DNA of 36,021 bases from Saprospiraceae bacterium (GCA_021298575.1 JAJTFM010000073.1:1-36021); one strand, 5' to 3'. Counted from the stretch's first letter, positions 7,986 through 16,570 are shown. The notes: generated by a model not told the origin, from the sequence alone. Made by a program: numbers and translations.

Positions 7986-9671
7986 CTAGTAACGGCGCTT
8001 CTTCTTGCCTTTTTTATCCCATTTATCGAAACCGGCGTCTTCAGACCGGCCCTTTTTGTCTTTTTGTGGCGCGGCATCATCAACACGCACCCTGCGACCG
8101 TTGATAGTGAATTCGCGGAGGCCCTGGCGAACCACATTGACGTAGGCATCATCAATATCGAAGTGCATATATGCCTTGTTCAGGTCAATCTGGCCGATAC
8201 TGCCTCCCGGCACATTGAAACTGCGCGAGAGAAATTTTATAAAGTCTTTTTTGTTGATACCATCCATTTCACCCACGTTCAGGAACAGACGCGCCATTTG
8301 TCCGGAAGTTGCTGTTTCTTCTCCCCTGCGGCGTTCACCTTTTGGACGAATATTGATATCAGGAGCATTTTTGTAATAAGAGAGGAATCGGTTGAACTCC
8401 ACGCTGGCGAACCTTTTGATCAGCTCTTCTTTGGAGAGGTCTTTCAGCTCCTCCGTGATCCAGGGCATAAACGGCTCTATTTCAGCGTATTGTACCTCCT
8501 GGCTATGAATGCCCCGAATAATCTGGTATAGTTGCTGTTCGCAAACTTCCATGCCCGTTGGCAGTGGATGTTTGGTGAATTTTGCCTTGTTTTTGCGTTC
8601 GATCTGCGGGATTCTGTCCTCGAACTTGGGCGTAATGATAGAGATACTCACACCTTTTTTGCCAGCCCGTCCGGTACGACCTGCGCGGTGTGTGTATATC
8701 TCGATTTCATCGGGGAGTCCGTAGTTGATGACGTGCGTTATTTCCTGCACATCGAGGCCACGGGCAGCTACATCGGTGGCGATGAGCAACTGCAGATTTT
8801 TTTCGCGGAAGCGCTGCATCACCCTGTCGCGGTCGCCCTGAGCGAGGTCACCGTGCAGGGCATCGGAGTTATAGCCATCGCGAATCATTTGTTCCGCGAT
8901 TTCTTTGGCTTCGATTTTGGTACGGCAGAAAATAAGCCCGTAAATGCCCGGGTTGGCGTCTACCACCCTTTTAAGTGCTGCGTATCGGTCGTCGGCGCGG
9001 CACACATAATAGCGGTGTTCGATATTTTCGTTGCTTTGGTTGCGGCCGCCGACAGTGATTTCCTTCGCGTTATCCATATAAGTGGCGGCAATACGGCGCA
9101 CCTCTTCGGGCATGGTAGCTGAGAAAAGCCAGATTGACTCCCTGTTTTCACAAGCGGCGAGAATTTCGTCAATAGCTTCTTTGAAGCCCATATTGAGCAT
9201 TTCATCGGCTTCATCGAGAACGATACGTTCAACCAGGTCGAGCTTGATGGCCCGGCGGCTCATCAGGTCCATGAGTCGGCCTGGCGTTGCAACCACGATT
9301 TGAGCGCCTGCCTTCAGTTGCCGGATCTGGCCTTCGATGCCTGCACCGCCGTAGACGGCTACTACCTTGTACTGGTGGGCGAATCTGGAGTAATTTTCCA
9401 GGTCGTTGGCTACCTGAACGCACAATTCGCGAGTCGGGCACATGATGAGCGCCTGCACGTTGCGCGCTGACGGGTCAATACGCTGGAGGAGAGGCAGACC
9501 GAATGCGGCTGTTTTACCGGTACCCGTCTGGGCGAGAGCGATAAGGTCAGTGTCTCCGTCGAGTGCTACCGGAATAACTGCCTCCTGAATGGGTGTTGGA
9601 TTTTCGAAACCGAGCGCGACGATGCCTTGCAGCAGGTCGTCGGCGAGGCCGAGCTGTTGGAAAGAATTCAT
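7986..9671 (-). CDS. DEAD-box ATP-dependent RNA helicase (DeaD/CsdA type) with DbpA-like RNA-binding domain
   Basis: RNA helicase expected to act in ribosome assembly, mRNA decay or cold adaptation. Start at 9671 gives MNSFQQLGLADDLLQGI and leaves out 44 in-frame upstream codons that belong to the leader. All motifs are present: Q motif (FENPTPIQEAVIP), AQTGTGKT, PTRELCVQ, VLDEADEML, SATMP, RGLDV and HRAGRTGR. A DbpA RNA-binding domain follows (about residues 455-530, MARLFLNVGEMDGINKKDFI). The Lys/Arg-rich tail ends KKGKKKRRY. The length of 561 residues fits the DeaD group. A promoter lies about 200 bases upstream, leaving a long structured leader. Confidence 0.96.
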   Translation of the reverse strand: MNSFQQLGLADDLLQGIVALGFENPTPIQEAVIPVALDGDTDLIALAQTGTGKTAAFGLPLLQRIDPSARNVQALIMCPTRELCVQVANDLENYSRFAHQYKVVAVYGGAGIEGQIRQLKAGAQIVVATPGRLMDLMSRRAIKLDLVERIVLDEADEMLNMGFKEAIDEILAACENRESIWLFSATMPEEVRRIAATYMDNAKEITVGGRNQSNENIEHRYYVCRADDRYAALKRVVDANPGIYGLIFCRTKIEAKEIAEQMIRDGYNSDALHGDLAQGDRDRVMQRFREKNLQLLIATDVAARGLDVQEITHVINYGLPDEIEIYTHRAGRTGRAGKKGVSISIITPKFEDRIPQIERKNKAKFTKHPLPTGMEVCEQQLYQIIRGIHSQEVQYAEIEPFMPWITEELKDLSKEELIKRFASVEFNRFLSYYKNAPDINIRPKGERRRGEETATSGQMARLFLNVGEMDGINKKDFIKFLSRSFNVPGGSIGQIDLNKAYMHFDIDDAYVNVVRQGLREFTINGRRVRVDDAAPQKDKKGRSEDAGFDKWDKKGKKKRRY

Positions 9672-9870
9672 AAAAGTGTTGACTTTACATGGCCCCGGGA
9701 CGGATTGACGGCATGACGAACGACTGCTGAATCTGATCCCGGAAACTACCCCCCAAATCCTTTTGATTGCTGAGTCGCAAATAACTAAGTCAACACTGCC
9801 CACTGCCAGTTACCGGTTACCTTTTACAGGCCCGGCCTGATGGAAAAATGAAATTTTTAGAAAACTCCTG
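9672..9870 (-). promoter_or_regulatory. Long structured 5' leader of the DEAD-box helicase mRNA
   Basis: No gene is evident in this stretch. Between the predicted promoter and the start codon are about 195 transcribed bases. An exact 11-bp inverted repeat (AGTGTTGACTT at 9675-9685 and AAGTCAACACT at 9787-9797) would close a large loop whose inner side ends 3 bases before the start codon. Nested inside is CCGGGA at 9695-9700 with TCCCGG at 9737-9742. The position suggests control of ribosome access, which is an inference. Confidence 0.5.
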
Positions 9871-9900
9871 CAAAGGTAGAATTTTCTTTGGAATATGCAA
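9871..9900 (-). promoter_or_regulatory. Predicted promoter of the DEAD-box helicase
   Basis: On the minus strand TTG (9898-9900) is followed after 19 bases by TACCTTTG (9871-9878), an excellent match to the Bacteroidota TTG-N19-TAnnTTTG promoter. Confidence 0.7.
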
Positions 9901-9930
9901 CAAAAAATATCCTTAATTGGAGTTTTGTTC

Positions 9931-9950
9931 CAAAAAAAGTGCTTTTTTTG
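9931..9950 (-). terminator. Possible terminator downstream of purQ
   Basis: A 20-base near-palindrome, CAAAAAAAG then TG then CTTTTTTTG, lies 38 bases after the purQ stop. It is AT-rich and weak as a stem but ends in a T run on both strands, so it may stop transcription before the helicase promoter. Confidence 0.35.
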
Positions 9951-9987
9951 TTAAATAATTCTGAAAAGCGCCTTTTGGCACAATGTA

Positions 9988-10689
9988 TTACCTGAAGTTT
10001 ACGAGCGACTGGATCAGTCCGAGTCCGTCGGTATTGGCGAGTACGGCTTCGGCTGCGCGTTCCGGGTGCGGCATCATACCGAATACATTGCGAGTGGCAT
10101 TGCAGATACCTGCGATGTTGCGCGAAGCACCGTTGGGGTTTGAGCCCAGGCTTTCGTTCCCGTTTTCATCGCAGTACCGGAACAAAATCTGGTCATTTTT
10201 TTCCAGTTCGTTGAGCGTGTTTTCATCTGCGTAGTAGCGACCTTCGGCGTGTGCGATGGGTATTTTCAGTGCGCGGTTCAGGTCGAGGCCAGTAGTGACG
10301 GGCGAGTTGTTGGTGATCGGCTTGATCCAGGTATTGCTACAGATGAATTTGAGATTTTCATTTCTCAGCAAGGCGCCGGGCAGCAGGCCGCTTTCGCAGA
10401 GGATCTGGAAGCCGTTGCACACACCGAACACGAAACCGCCCTCATTGGCGAAGGCTTTGACTGCCGTCATTACCGGGGAGAATTGTGCGATAGCTCCGGA
10501 GCGTACATAATCTCCGTAAGAGAAACCGCCGGGCAGCACTATACAGTCTTCCTTTGGATTGAAGCCTGCGGGAAGCGATATTTCCTTGTGCCAGATCTTG
10601 ACCACATCCCTGTTCATGACCTCACCGAGAACATGAACCATGTCGTCATCACAATTGGATCCCGGGAAAACTATTACGCCGAATTTCAT
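9988..10689 (-). CDS. purQ: Phosphoribosylformylglycinamidine synthase, glutaminase subunit
   Basis: Class I glutamine amidotransferase that releases ammonia for the FGAM synthetase step of purine biosynthesis, working with PurL and PurS. The 233 residues start MKFGVIVFPGSNCDDD. The catalytic triad is visible as C91 (FGVCNGFQIL), H208 and E210 (MMPHPE). Length matches stand-alone PurQ. The start codon sits where the glgB stop would be after correcting an apparent frameshift (ATGA overlap), so translation is probably coupled to glgB. No other pur gene is in the window. Confidence 0.96.
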   Translation of the reverse strand: MKFGVIVFPGSNCDDDMVHVLGEVMNRDVVKIWHKEISLPAGFNPKEDCIVLPGGFSYGDYVRSGAIAQFSPVMTAVKAFANEGGFVFGVCNGFQILCESGLLPGALLRNENLKFICSNTWIKPITNNSPVTTGLDLNRALKIPIAHAEGRYYADENTLNELEKNDQILFRYCDENGNESLGSNPNGASRNIAGICNATRNVFGMMPHPERAAEAVLANTDGLGLIQSLVNFR

Positions 10690-12577
10690 AACTTGAAGAT
10701 AAATGCCTGATCAATGAGGGAATAGTGACGGAATCTTCCCTGCCATGCGTTTTTTCCTTTGTGGAAGTGAGTATGCCATTGGTTACCCCACTGCCTCCGA
10801 ACTGTTTGTCGTCGCTGTTCAGAATTTCTGTCCACTTGCCGGGGTAAGGTACTCCTATGGTGTAGGTATCTATGGTATTGACATTGAAATGGCATACGAC
10901 GAGCAGCGTCGGGTCGTCGGGGCCGCCTTTTCGTAGATAAACGATGACGGAATTGCCGATATCATCGCCGGAAATCCACTCGAAGCCTTCCGGAGAGAAG
11001 GCGTGCTGCCAGCATGCAGTGCGGGAGGCATACACACTGTTAAGGGTCTTCACCCAGTTTTGCACGCCCTTGTGGTAGTCGTACTGGAGCAATTGCCAGG
11101 GTACGCCGAGATCGTGGCTCCACTCAGTTGTTTGTCCTATTTCGCCGCCCATGAACAGCAGCTGATGTCCGGGGTGCATCCACTGGTGGCCGAGCAGGGC
11201 GCGCAGATTGGCGAATTTCTGCCATTCGTCGCCGGGCATTTTATGTACGAGCGATCCTTTCATGTGTACCACTTCATCGTGACTCAGCGGCAGCATGAAT
11301 TTTTCGGAGAACATATACACCATGGAGAAAGTAATCTCATTCTGGTGAAAGCGCCGGAAAATCATGGGTCTTTTGAAATACTGGAGGGCATCGTGCATCC
11401 ACCCCATCATCCATTTTTGTCCAAATCCGAGTCCGCCATCGAAGGTGGGTCTGGTTACTCCCGGAAAGGCTGTACTTTCCTCTGCAATGGTTTCCACGCC
11501 CGGGTAATTGCTGTAAACGGCTTCGTTAAAATCCTTCAGGAAGCTGACAGCCTCCAGATTTTCGCGGCCGCCATATATATTGGGTATCCACTCCCCTTCT
11601 TTTCTGGAATAGTCGTGGTACAGCATGGAGGCTACGGCATCTACCCGCAGTCCGTCGGCGTGGTATTTATCGAGCCAGAACAGTGCATTGGATATGAGAA
11701 AACTGCGCACCTCGTTGCGGCCGTAATCGAACACATAACTGTTCCAGTCGGGGTGATAGCCGCGCTTCATATCGGCGTACTCGTACAGGTGTGTGCCGTC
11801 GAAATAGTAGAGTCCGTGTATATCGCCCGGAAAGTGAGAGGGAACCCAGTCGAGGATAACCCCTATTCCGGCCTCGTGGAAGCGGTCGATGAGATGCATC
11901 AGATCTTCGGGCGACCCGGCCCTGCTGGTGGGTGCGAAGTATCCGGTTACCTGATATCCCCATGACGGGAAGTAGGGGTGTTCCATAACGGGCATCAGCT
12001 CGACGTGCGTGAAGCCCATTTCCTTTACATAGGGTACCAGATCATCGGCCAGTTCGCGAAAGTTGAGCGAGCGGTTTCCGTCGTGGCCGATTTTCTTCCA
12101 GGACCCCGGGTGAATTTCGTAAACAGAATACGGCTTCGGGGAGTCCTTCTGCGCGGTGCGGCCGGATATCCAGTTATTGTCTTTCCATTCGTAGTCAAAC
12201 TCCCAGACAACAGACGCCGTTTTGGGCGGAATTTCCCAAAATAGTGCATACGGATCACCTTTGTCGAGCGTAATACCATCGTGCGTTTCGATACGGTATT
12301 TATATACAGCCCCCTTACCCAGTCCGGGGACAAACCCCTCCCATATTCCGCTGCTGTCCCATCGGGGAAGCAGTACGTGGCTGTCGGGATTCCAGTTGTT
12401 GAAATCGCCTGTCAGATAAACACTTTTTGCGTTGGGAGCCCAGACGGAGAAACACACACCTTTTTCACCCTCGTGAGAAACGATATGGCTGCCCATTTTT
12501 TCATAAAGGCGAAAATGTTTGCCGCTTTGAAAGAGGGCTATGTCGAAATCGGTGAGAAGAGAAAAGGGTTTAACCAT
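10686..12577 (-). CDS. glgB: 1,4-alpha-glucan branching enzyme, apparent frameshift near the C terminus
   Basis: Makes alpha-1,6 branches in glycogen. The start at 12577 gives MVKPFSLLTDFDIAL. A longer frame to 12625 is possible but its extra residues look non-coding. A CBM48 domain comes first (VYLTGDFNNWNP), then the GH13 barrel with GLRVDAVAS (nucleophile Asp), AEESTAFPG (acid/base Glu) and LSHDEVVH. It lacks the extra N1 domain of the 728-residue E. coli enzyme. As given, the frame runs past the expected end to 10649, into purQ, with unlikely residues after SVTIPSL. A one-base shift near 10718-10720 restores an ending DQAFIFKL and a TGA at 10686 overlapping the purQ ATG. The end I list assumes that correction. 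Confidence 0.9.
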
Positions 12578-12684
12578 GGCCAGAAATACTTGAATATAAG
12601 GCGTAAGGTAAGGCAAAGAAATCAAGTGCGTGAGATTATTGAAATACTGATATATCTTTACAGCCGATAATTACACTTGAAGCC

Positions 12685-13920
12685 ATGACGGAGCAATTGC
12701 TGCAGGAAACGGAACAATACATCAGAGACTTCTTCGCCGGGAATCTTTCGGAGAAATATGTCTTTCACAATCCAGAGCATACCGCTCAGACAGTGGCTGC
12801 CGCCCGAATACTGGGGGAGGGATTCAAGTTGAACGACCGCGATATGACGGTGCTGCTGCTTGCTACCTGGTTTCACGATTCCGGATACACCAACGGGCCT
12901 GACGAGCATGAAGAGCGCAGTTGTGGTCACGCCGAGCGCTTCCTGACGGGAAAAGTGAGTACAGACGAACTCGATGACATAAAAGCGTGCATCAGAGCCA
13001 CCCGGGTGCCTCAGAAGCCCTTTTCTGTGCTCGAGCAGATAATTTGTGACGCAGATCTGAGTCACCTCGGTATGCAGACGTACTGGGACAGGAACAGCAG
13101 GCTCCGGCAGGAGTTTGCACTCACCAGAGATATCGTTATGAGCGATAACGAGTGGGTTGATTTCGAGCTGAACTTTATGTTAACGCACGAATATCATACG
13201 GTTGTGGCGCAGGAATTATTTAATAAACGCAAAGCAAAACACGTACAGTTGTTACTCAAACAAAAACGCCGGCTCAATCCGGATTCAGCTCCCTCAGTGG
13301 ACGAAATATCTTTGCTCGATGAAAAAGAGCGGGGCGGTGATATGAAAAAAGCCATTCGCGAAACGGAAACTGAAATCAAGATGGCCAGAACCGGGCGAGG
13401 CGTCGAAACCATGTACCGGACCACCTATCGCACGCATACCAACCTGAGTGCCATGGCCGACAGCAAGGCCAATATCATGCTTTCGGTAAATGCGGTGGTT
13501 ATCTCCATCCTTGTTTCCAATCTGTTCCCCCGTTTACAGGAGAGCGACAAGGTTAATATCAATCTGCTTATTCCGGTGATCCTGCTCACTTGCACTTGTC
13601 TGGGATCCATGGTTTTTGCCACTCTTGCCACGCGACCAAAAATTACAGAAGGCAAAGTGACGCGGGAGGCTATCAAACAGCGAAAGGCCAACCTTCTCTT
13701 CTTCGGAAACTTTCACAGCATGCCGCTCGACGATTTCCAGTGGGGGGTGAACGAGATGCTCTCCGATCCGGAATTTCTTTACAGTTCAATGAGCAGAGAC
13801 CTGTATTTTCTCGGAATTGTGCTGGCGAAGAAATACCAGTACCTCAGCATCTGTTACAATATCTTCATGTACGGACTGATTGCGTCGGTGCTTGCTTTTG
13901 GTATTTTGTTGGCAATATAA
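12685..13920 (+). CDS. HD-domain phosphohydrolase fused to a Pycsar-type transmembrane effector domain
   Basis: A 411-residue fusion. Residues 10-185 form an HD domain with H28, H32, H64-D65 (TWFHDSGY) and D124 (CDADLSHL), the metal-binding pattern of HD nucleotide phosphohydrolases. A charged linker rich in Glu/Lys (about 195-240) follows. The C-terminal part matches the Pycsar effector transmembrane family: the segment NLSAMADSKANIMLSVNAVV enters the first membrane helix, a second lies at about 292-314 and a last at 390-410. In known Pycsar systems, PycTM-type effectors damage the membrane on sensing cCMP or cUMP made by a cyclase. No cyclase is encoded near here. The neighbours are housekeeping genes, so a role other than phage defence is possible. 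Domain calls are confident; function is inferred. Confidence 0.85.
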   Translation: MTEQLLQETEQYIRDFFAGNLSEKYVFHNPEHTAQTVAAARILGEGFKLNDRDMTVLLLATWFHDSGYTNGPDEHEERSCGHAERFLTGKVSTDELDDIKACIRATRVPQKPFSVLEQIICDADLSHLGMQTYWDRNSRLRQEFALTRDIVMSDNEWVDFELNFMLTHEYHTVVAQELFNKRKAKHVQLLLKQKRRLNPDSAPSVDEISLLDEKERGGDMKKAIRETETEIKMARTGRGVETMYRTTYRTHTNLSAMADSKANIMLSVNAVVISILVSNLFPRLQESDKVNINLLIPVILLTCTCLGSMVFATLATRPKITEGKVTREAIKQRKANLLFFGNFHSMPLDDFQWGVNEMLSDPEFLYSSMSRDLYFLGIVLAKKYQYLSICYNIFMYGLIASVLAFGILLAI

Positions 13921-13999
13921 ACCATAAGCGCCAGTTTTCACAAAAACTATCGGTCTTGCCTGTCCGTTTGTACCGGCAGACAACATAAAAACAGTTTCT

Positions 14000-15037
14000 A
14001 TGAAAAAACTCGGTTTTTTCTTCGTGTCGGCCCTGGTTGCCGTTTCCTGCAACAAGAGCGAAAAGCCGGCGGGTGGTCCGCCACAGGGAGGTTCTCTGGC
14101 CGTTGGTGCGGTAGAGGGTTTCGTTGCGCGTGCCACTGAGCTGGCTGAAAATGTAACGGCAGCGGGTGCACTGGTGCCCGGCGAAGAGACCGAACTTCAT
14201 CCGGAGGCGTCGGGCAGGGCCATCAGCATCAACCTCCCCGAGGGCCGTTCGGTGAAGAGGGGAGATTTGCTGCTCAAGATATTTGATGAAGACCTGAAGG
14301 CACAGCAAAAGAAACTGGAAACCCAGCTTCGTCAGGCCGAAATTACGGAGCAACGCCTGGGGGAATTGCTTAAAGTGAAAGGGGTCAGTCAACAGGAGTA
14401 CGATCTGGCGGTTTTGAATGTACAGACGCTTAAGAGCGACCTGGAGCTGGTACGCATTAACATATCCAAAACGGAACTTCGCGCGCCCTATGATGGTATA
14501 ATCGGTCTTCGCAGGCTCAGTCCGGGGGCTTATGTTACCCCGGCGACGGTAGTAACCACCATTCGTGCCAGCAGCGGACTGAAACTGGATTTCAGTATTC
14601 CGGAGAAATACAACCAGCTCATCAGGGTGGGTCAGGGCGTCAATTTCAGGGTGGAAGGTGATGCATCCGAACATACCGCTACGGTGATTGCCACAGAGCA
14701 GATGATTTCGGAAGATGCGCGCAACCTGCTCGTACGCGCATTAGTGCGCGAGAGCCGCGGGTTGTTGCCGGGGGCTTTCGCCGAAGTAAATCTGATCCTG
14801 AAAAACAAACCACAGGCGCTGATGATTCCCAATCAGGCTGTTATTCCGCAGGCGCGGGATAAAAAGGTAATCCTGTGTAAAGAGGGAAAGGCCCGGTTTG
14901 TGACCGTAAAAACCGGAATCCGCCAGTCGGGACTGGTGGAGATACTGGAAGGAATCCAGGCGGGGGATACGGTTTGTACCACGGGGGTACTGTTCCTCCG
15001 CCCGGATTCGCCGATCAAGTTCTCCAAAGTGGACTAA
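14000..15037 (+). CDS. RND efflux periplasmic adaptor (membrane fusion) lipoprotein
   Basis: Adaptor subunit of a tripartite RND pump. A lipoprotein signal is visible, with the lipidated Cys at residue 17 (LVAVSCNKS). A lipoyl/barrel-sandwich domain is split around a coiled-coil hairpin of about residues 95-145, followed by the second half-motif ELRAPYDGIIGLRRLSPGAY. A beta-barrel and a membrane-proximal domain follow (LMIPNQAVIPQ). The 345-residue length is normal. No inner-membrane RND pump or TolC-like gene follows: the next gene is convergent. It is therefore an orphan here, perhaps serving a pump encoded elsewhere. Confidence 0.92.
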   Translation: MKKLGFFFVSALVAVSCNKSEKPAGGPPQGGSLAVGAVEGFVARATELAENVTAAGALVPGEETELHPEASGRAISINLPEGRSVKRGDLLLKIFDEDLKAQQKKLETQLRQAEITEQRLGELLKVKGVSQQEYDLAVLNVQTLKSDLELVRINISKTELRAPYDGIIGLRRLSPGAYVTPATVVTTIRASSGLKLDFSIPEKYNQLIRVGQGVNFRVEGDASEHTATVIATEQMISEDARNLLVRALVRESRGLLPGAFAEVNLILKNKPQALMIPNQAVIPQARDKKVILCKEGKARFVTVKTGIRQSGLVEILEGIQAGDTVCTTGVLFLRPDSPIKFSKVD

Positions 15038-15051
15038 TCCTGAACAAGCTC
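15036..15051 (-). repeat. Repeat family copy B (core only), after the DUF3467 stop
   Basis: On the minus strand reads GAGCTTGTTCAGGATT, starting 6 bases after the DUF3467 stop codon. It also touches the convergent efflux-adaptor stop on the other strand. Only the 16-base core is shared with the long copies. Confidence 0.75.
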
Positions 15052-15057
15052 TGAGAA

Positions 15058-15375
15058 TCAGGCCTGCGCAGTTGGAGTTCCGAAATTCATCGGAGGCAGC
15101 GACTGGTCAGGCTCGTCAATTTTTCCGAACTGCGATTCGTATTTCAGAACATTTTCGCGGAGCGCTGCCAGCAGGCGCTTGGCATGTTCGGGCGTGATGA
15201 CAATACGCGACTTCACTTTAGCTTTGGGCATATTGGGCATCATACGGATGAAGTCAATGACAAATTCCGCATTGGAATGAGAGATAATTGCGAGGTTTGA
15301 GTAAACACCCTCTGCTACCTCATCGGAAATTTCGATGTTGATTGCCGGTTGGCCGGGATTTTTTCCGTCAGACAT
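15058..15375 (-). CDS. DUF3467 family protein
   Basis: A 105-residue cytoplasmic protein of the DUF3467 family, widespread in Bacteroidota and of unknown function. Recognised by the run NLAIISHSNAEFVIDFIRM and by RIVITPEHAKRLLAALREN. The N-terminal stretch is short and polar. It may be in one transcript with the small basic protein encoded 40 bases upstream. It converges on the efflux adaptor gene with only 20 bases between stops. Confidence 0.9.
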   Translation of the reverse strand: MSDGKNPGQPAINIEISDEVAEGVYSNLAIISHSNAEFVIDFIRMMPNMPKAKVKSRIVITPEHAKRLLAALRENVLKYESQFGKIDEPDQSLPPMNFGTPTAQA

Positions 15376-15415
15376 TGGATTTAAAATTAGTTGTCAAGAA
15401 TCAAAAGTCAGGGCG

Positions 15416-15625
15416 CTAAGGTACATGAATTTCCCTGGAGGAATTTCCTGTTTGTGGTCCGAGACTGTTGAACGGGCGCATTTCCTCTCCGAGCCAGTTG
15501 CTCCATTCGTCTATCTGAATGATTTTTCTTGCCTGGCGGGTAGTCTTGCGACGCAGGTAACTCATTAAAATACGGGGAGACCTGCTCCAGAAGGTACGCT
15601 TTTTGTCTGTACTGCGGATTGTCAT
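15416..15625 (-). CDS. Small basic protein, unknown function
   Basis: A 69-residue frame that I do not recognise. It is rich in Arg and Lys in its first half (SPRILMSYLRRKTTRQARK) and more acidic in the middle, and it might bind nucleic acid. Arguments for a gene: it lies 40 bases upstream of DUF3467 on the same strand, codon choice resembles its neighbours, and a promoter-like sequence lies 60-90 bases upstream. Arguments against: small size and no recognised family. If it is not real, 15376-15788 is a non-coding stretch. Confidence 0.45.
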   Translation of the reverse strand: MTIRSTDKKRTFWSRSPRILMSYLRRKTTRQARKIIQIDEWSNWLGEEMRPFNSLGPQTGNSSREIHVP

Positions 15626-15766
15626 GACGGATAGAATTTAGAGGTGAATGGGATGTATGTCAAGTAATTGATTACAAATAACTTAACGGCACTACACTGC
15701 AAATAGTTCGCCAATTCGACCCGGTTTTGGTTAAACTTTGTCAAAATGTCGAAAAAATTGATTATT

Positions 15767-15796
15767 TTTGAAAAGGCGGGATATAAGCTACCTTTG
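15767..15796 (+). promoter_or_regulatory. Predicted promoter of the glycosyltransferase operon
   Basis: TTTG at 15767-15770, 18 bases, then TACCTTTG at 15789-15796, matching the Bacteroidota promoter. The start codon at 15851 leaves a leader of about 50 bases, which also argues against the in-frame upstream ATG at 15746. Confidence 0.75.
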
Positions 15797-15850
15797 CGCC
15801 CGCCATCATCAACAAGTAATTGTCAAACACCCCGGCTACCGGTTAACATT

Positions 15851-16570
15851 ATGAGCGAAATACTTTCCATCGTCATTCCAGCCTACAATGAGGAGCGTAC
15901 CATTCACCTGATTCTCGACAAGGTGAAGCAGGTGGAGCTGATCGGAGGCCTTCAGAAAGAGATTATCATCACCAACGATTGCTCCAAAGACGATACGGAA
16001 GGCGCCATCCGGCGGTATATGGATGCAAATCCCGCACTGAATATCCGTTACCTGAAACATGAGGTGAATCAGGGCAAGGGGGCTGCACTTCATACCGGCA
16101 TCAAACACGCCTCCGGAAAATATACGGTTATTCAGGACGCAGATCTGGAGTACGATCCCGCCGAGTACAATATTCTCATCAAACCCATTCTGGATGGCTA
16201 TGCCGATGTGGTTTTCGGCTCCCGTTTCATGGGCGGAAAGCCGCACCGTATTCTGTTCTTCTGGCACAGCATCGGTAATAAAATGCTCACCTTCGTATCC
16301 AATATGTTCACCAACCTGAACCTGACGGATATGGAAACCTGCTACAAGATGTTCCGTTCCGACATGTTGAAATCGTTGACTTTACAGGAGAAACGGTTCG
16401 GATTTGAGCCGGAGGTGACTGCGAAGATCAGCCGCATACCCAATGTGCGCATCTATGAGGTGGGTATCTCCTACTATGGCCGCACGTACGCCGAAGGCAA
16501 GAAAATTGGCATGAAGGACGCCTTCAGGGCTATTTACTGCATACTAAAGTACAATACCTGGGCCCGTTAA
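15851..16570 (+). CDS. Glycosyltransferase family 2 (DPM1-like)
   Basis: Cytoplasmic or membrane-associated sugar transferase using a nucleotide sugar and probably a polyprenyl-phosphate acceptor. The 239 residues show LSIVIPAYNEERTI, the nucleotide-binding TNDCSKDDT, QGKGAALHTGIKHASG, the DxD-type DADLEYDP and VVFGSRFMGG. No C-terminal membrane helices are present, which resembles the short dolichol-phosphate-mannose-synthase type. I use the ATG at 15851 rather than 15746 because a good promoter lies between them. The stop overlaps the next ATG (TAATG), indicating an operon with the nuclease-helicase. Confidence 0.9.
   Translation: MSEILSIVIPAYNEERTIHLILDKVKQVELIGGLQKEIIITNDCSKDDTEGAIRRYMDANPALNIRYLKHEVNQGKGAALHTGIKHASGKYTVIQDADLEYDPAEYNILIKPILDGYADVVFGSRFMGGKPHRILFFWHSIGNKMLTFVSNMFTNLNLTDMETCYKMFRSDMLKSLTLQEKRFGFEPEVTAKISRIPNVRIYEVGISYYGRTYAEGKKIGMKDAFRAIYCILKYNTWAR

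Noticed and set aside
10686..10730. Programmed ribosomal frameshift joining glgB to its proper end
   Set aside because: The sequence at the shift point is not a standard slippery heptamer and no strong downstream structure is obvious; an indel or sequence error is simpler.
11003..11965. Plus-strand open frame of 320 codons opposite glgB
   Set aside because: Shadow of the highly conserved GH13 domain; residues show no family pattern.
12685..13920. A complete Pycsar anti-phage system
   Set aside because: Only the effector-type domain is present. No uridylate/cytidylate cyclase gene lies in the window, so a complete system cannot be claimed.
13865..14674. Minus-strand open frame of 269 codons opposite the efflux adaptor
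   Set aside because: Antisense of a complete adaptor gene with lipobox; no domain or signal of its own.
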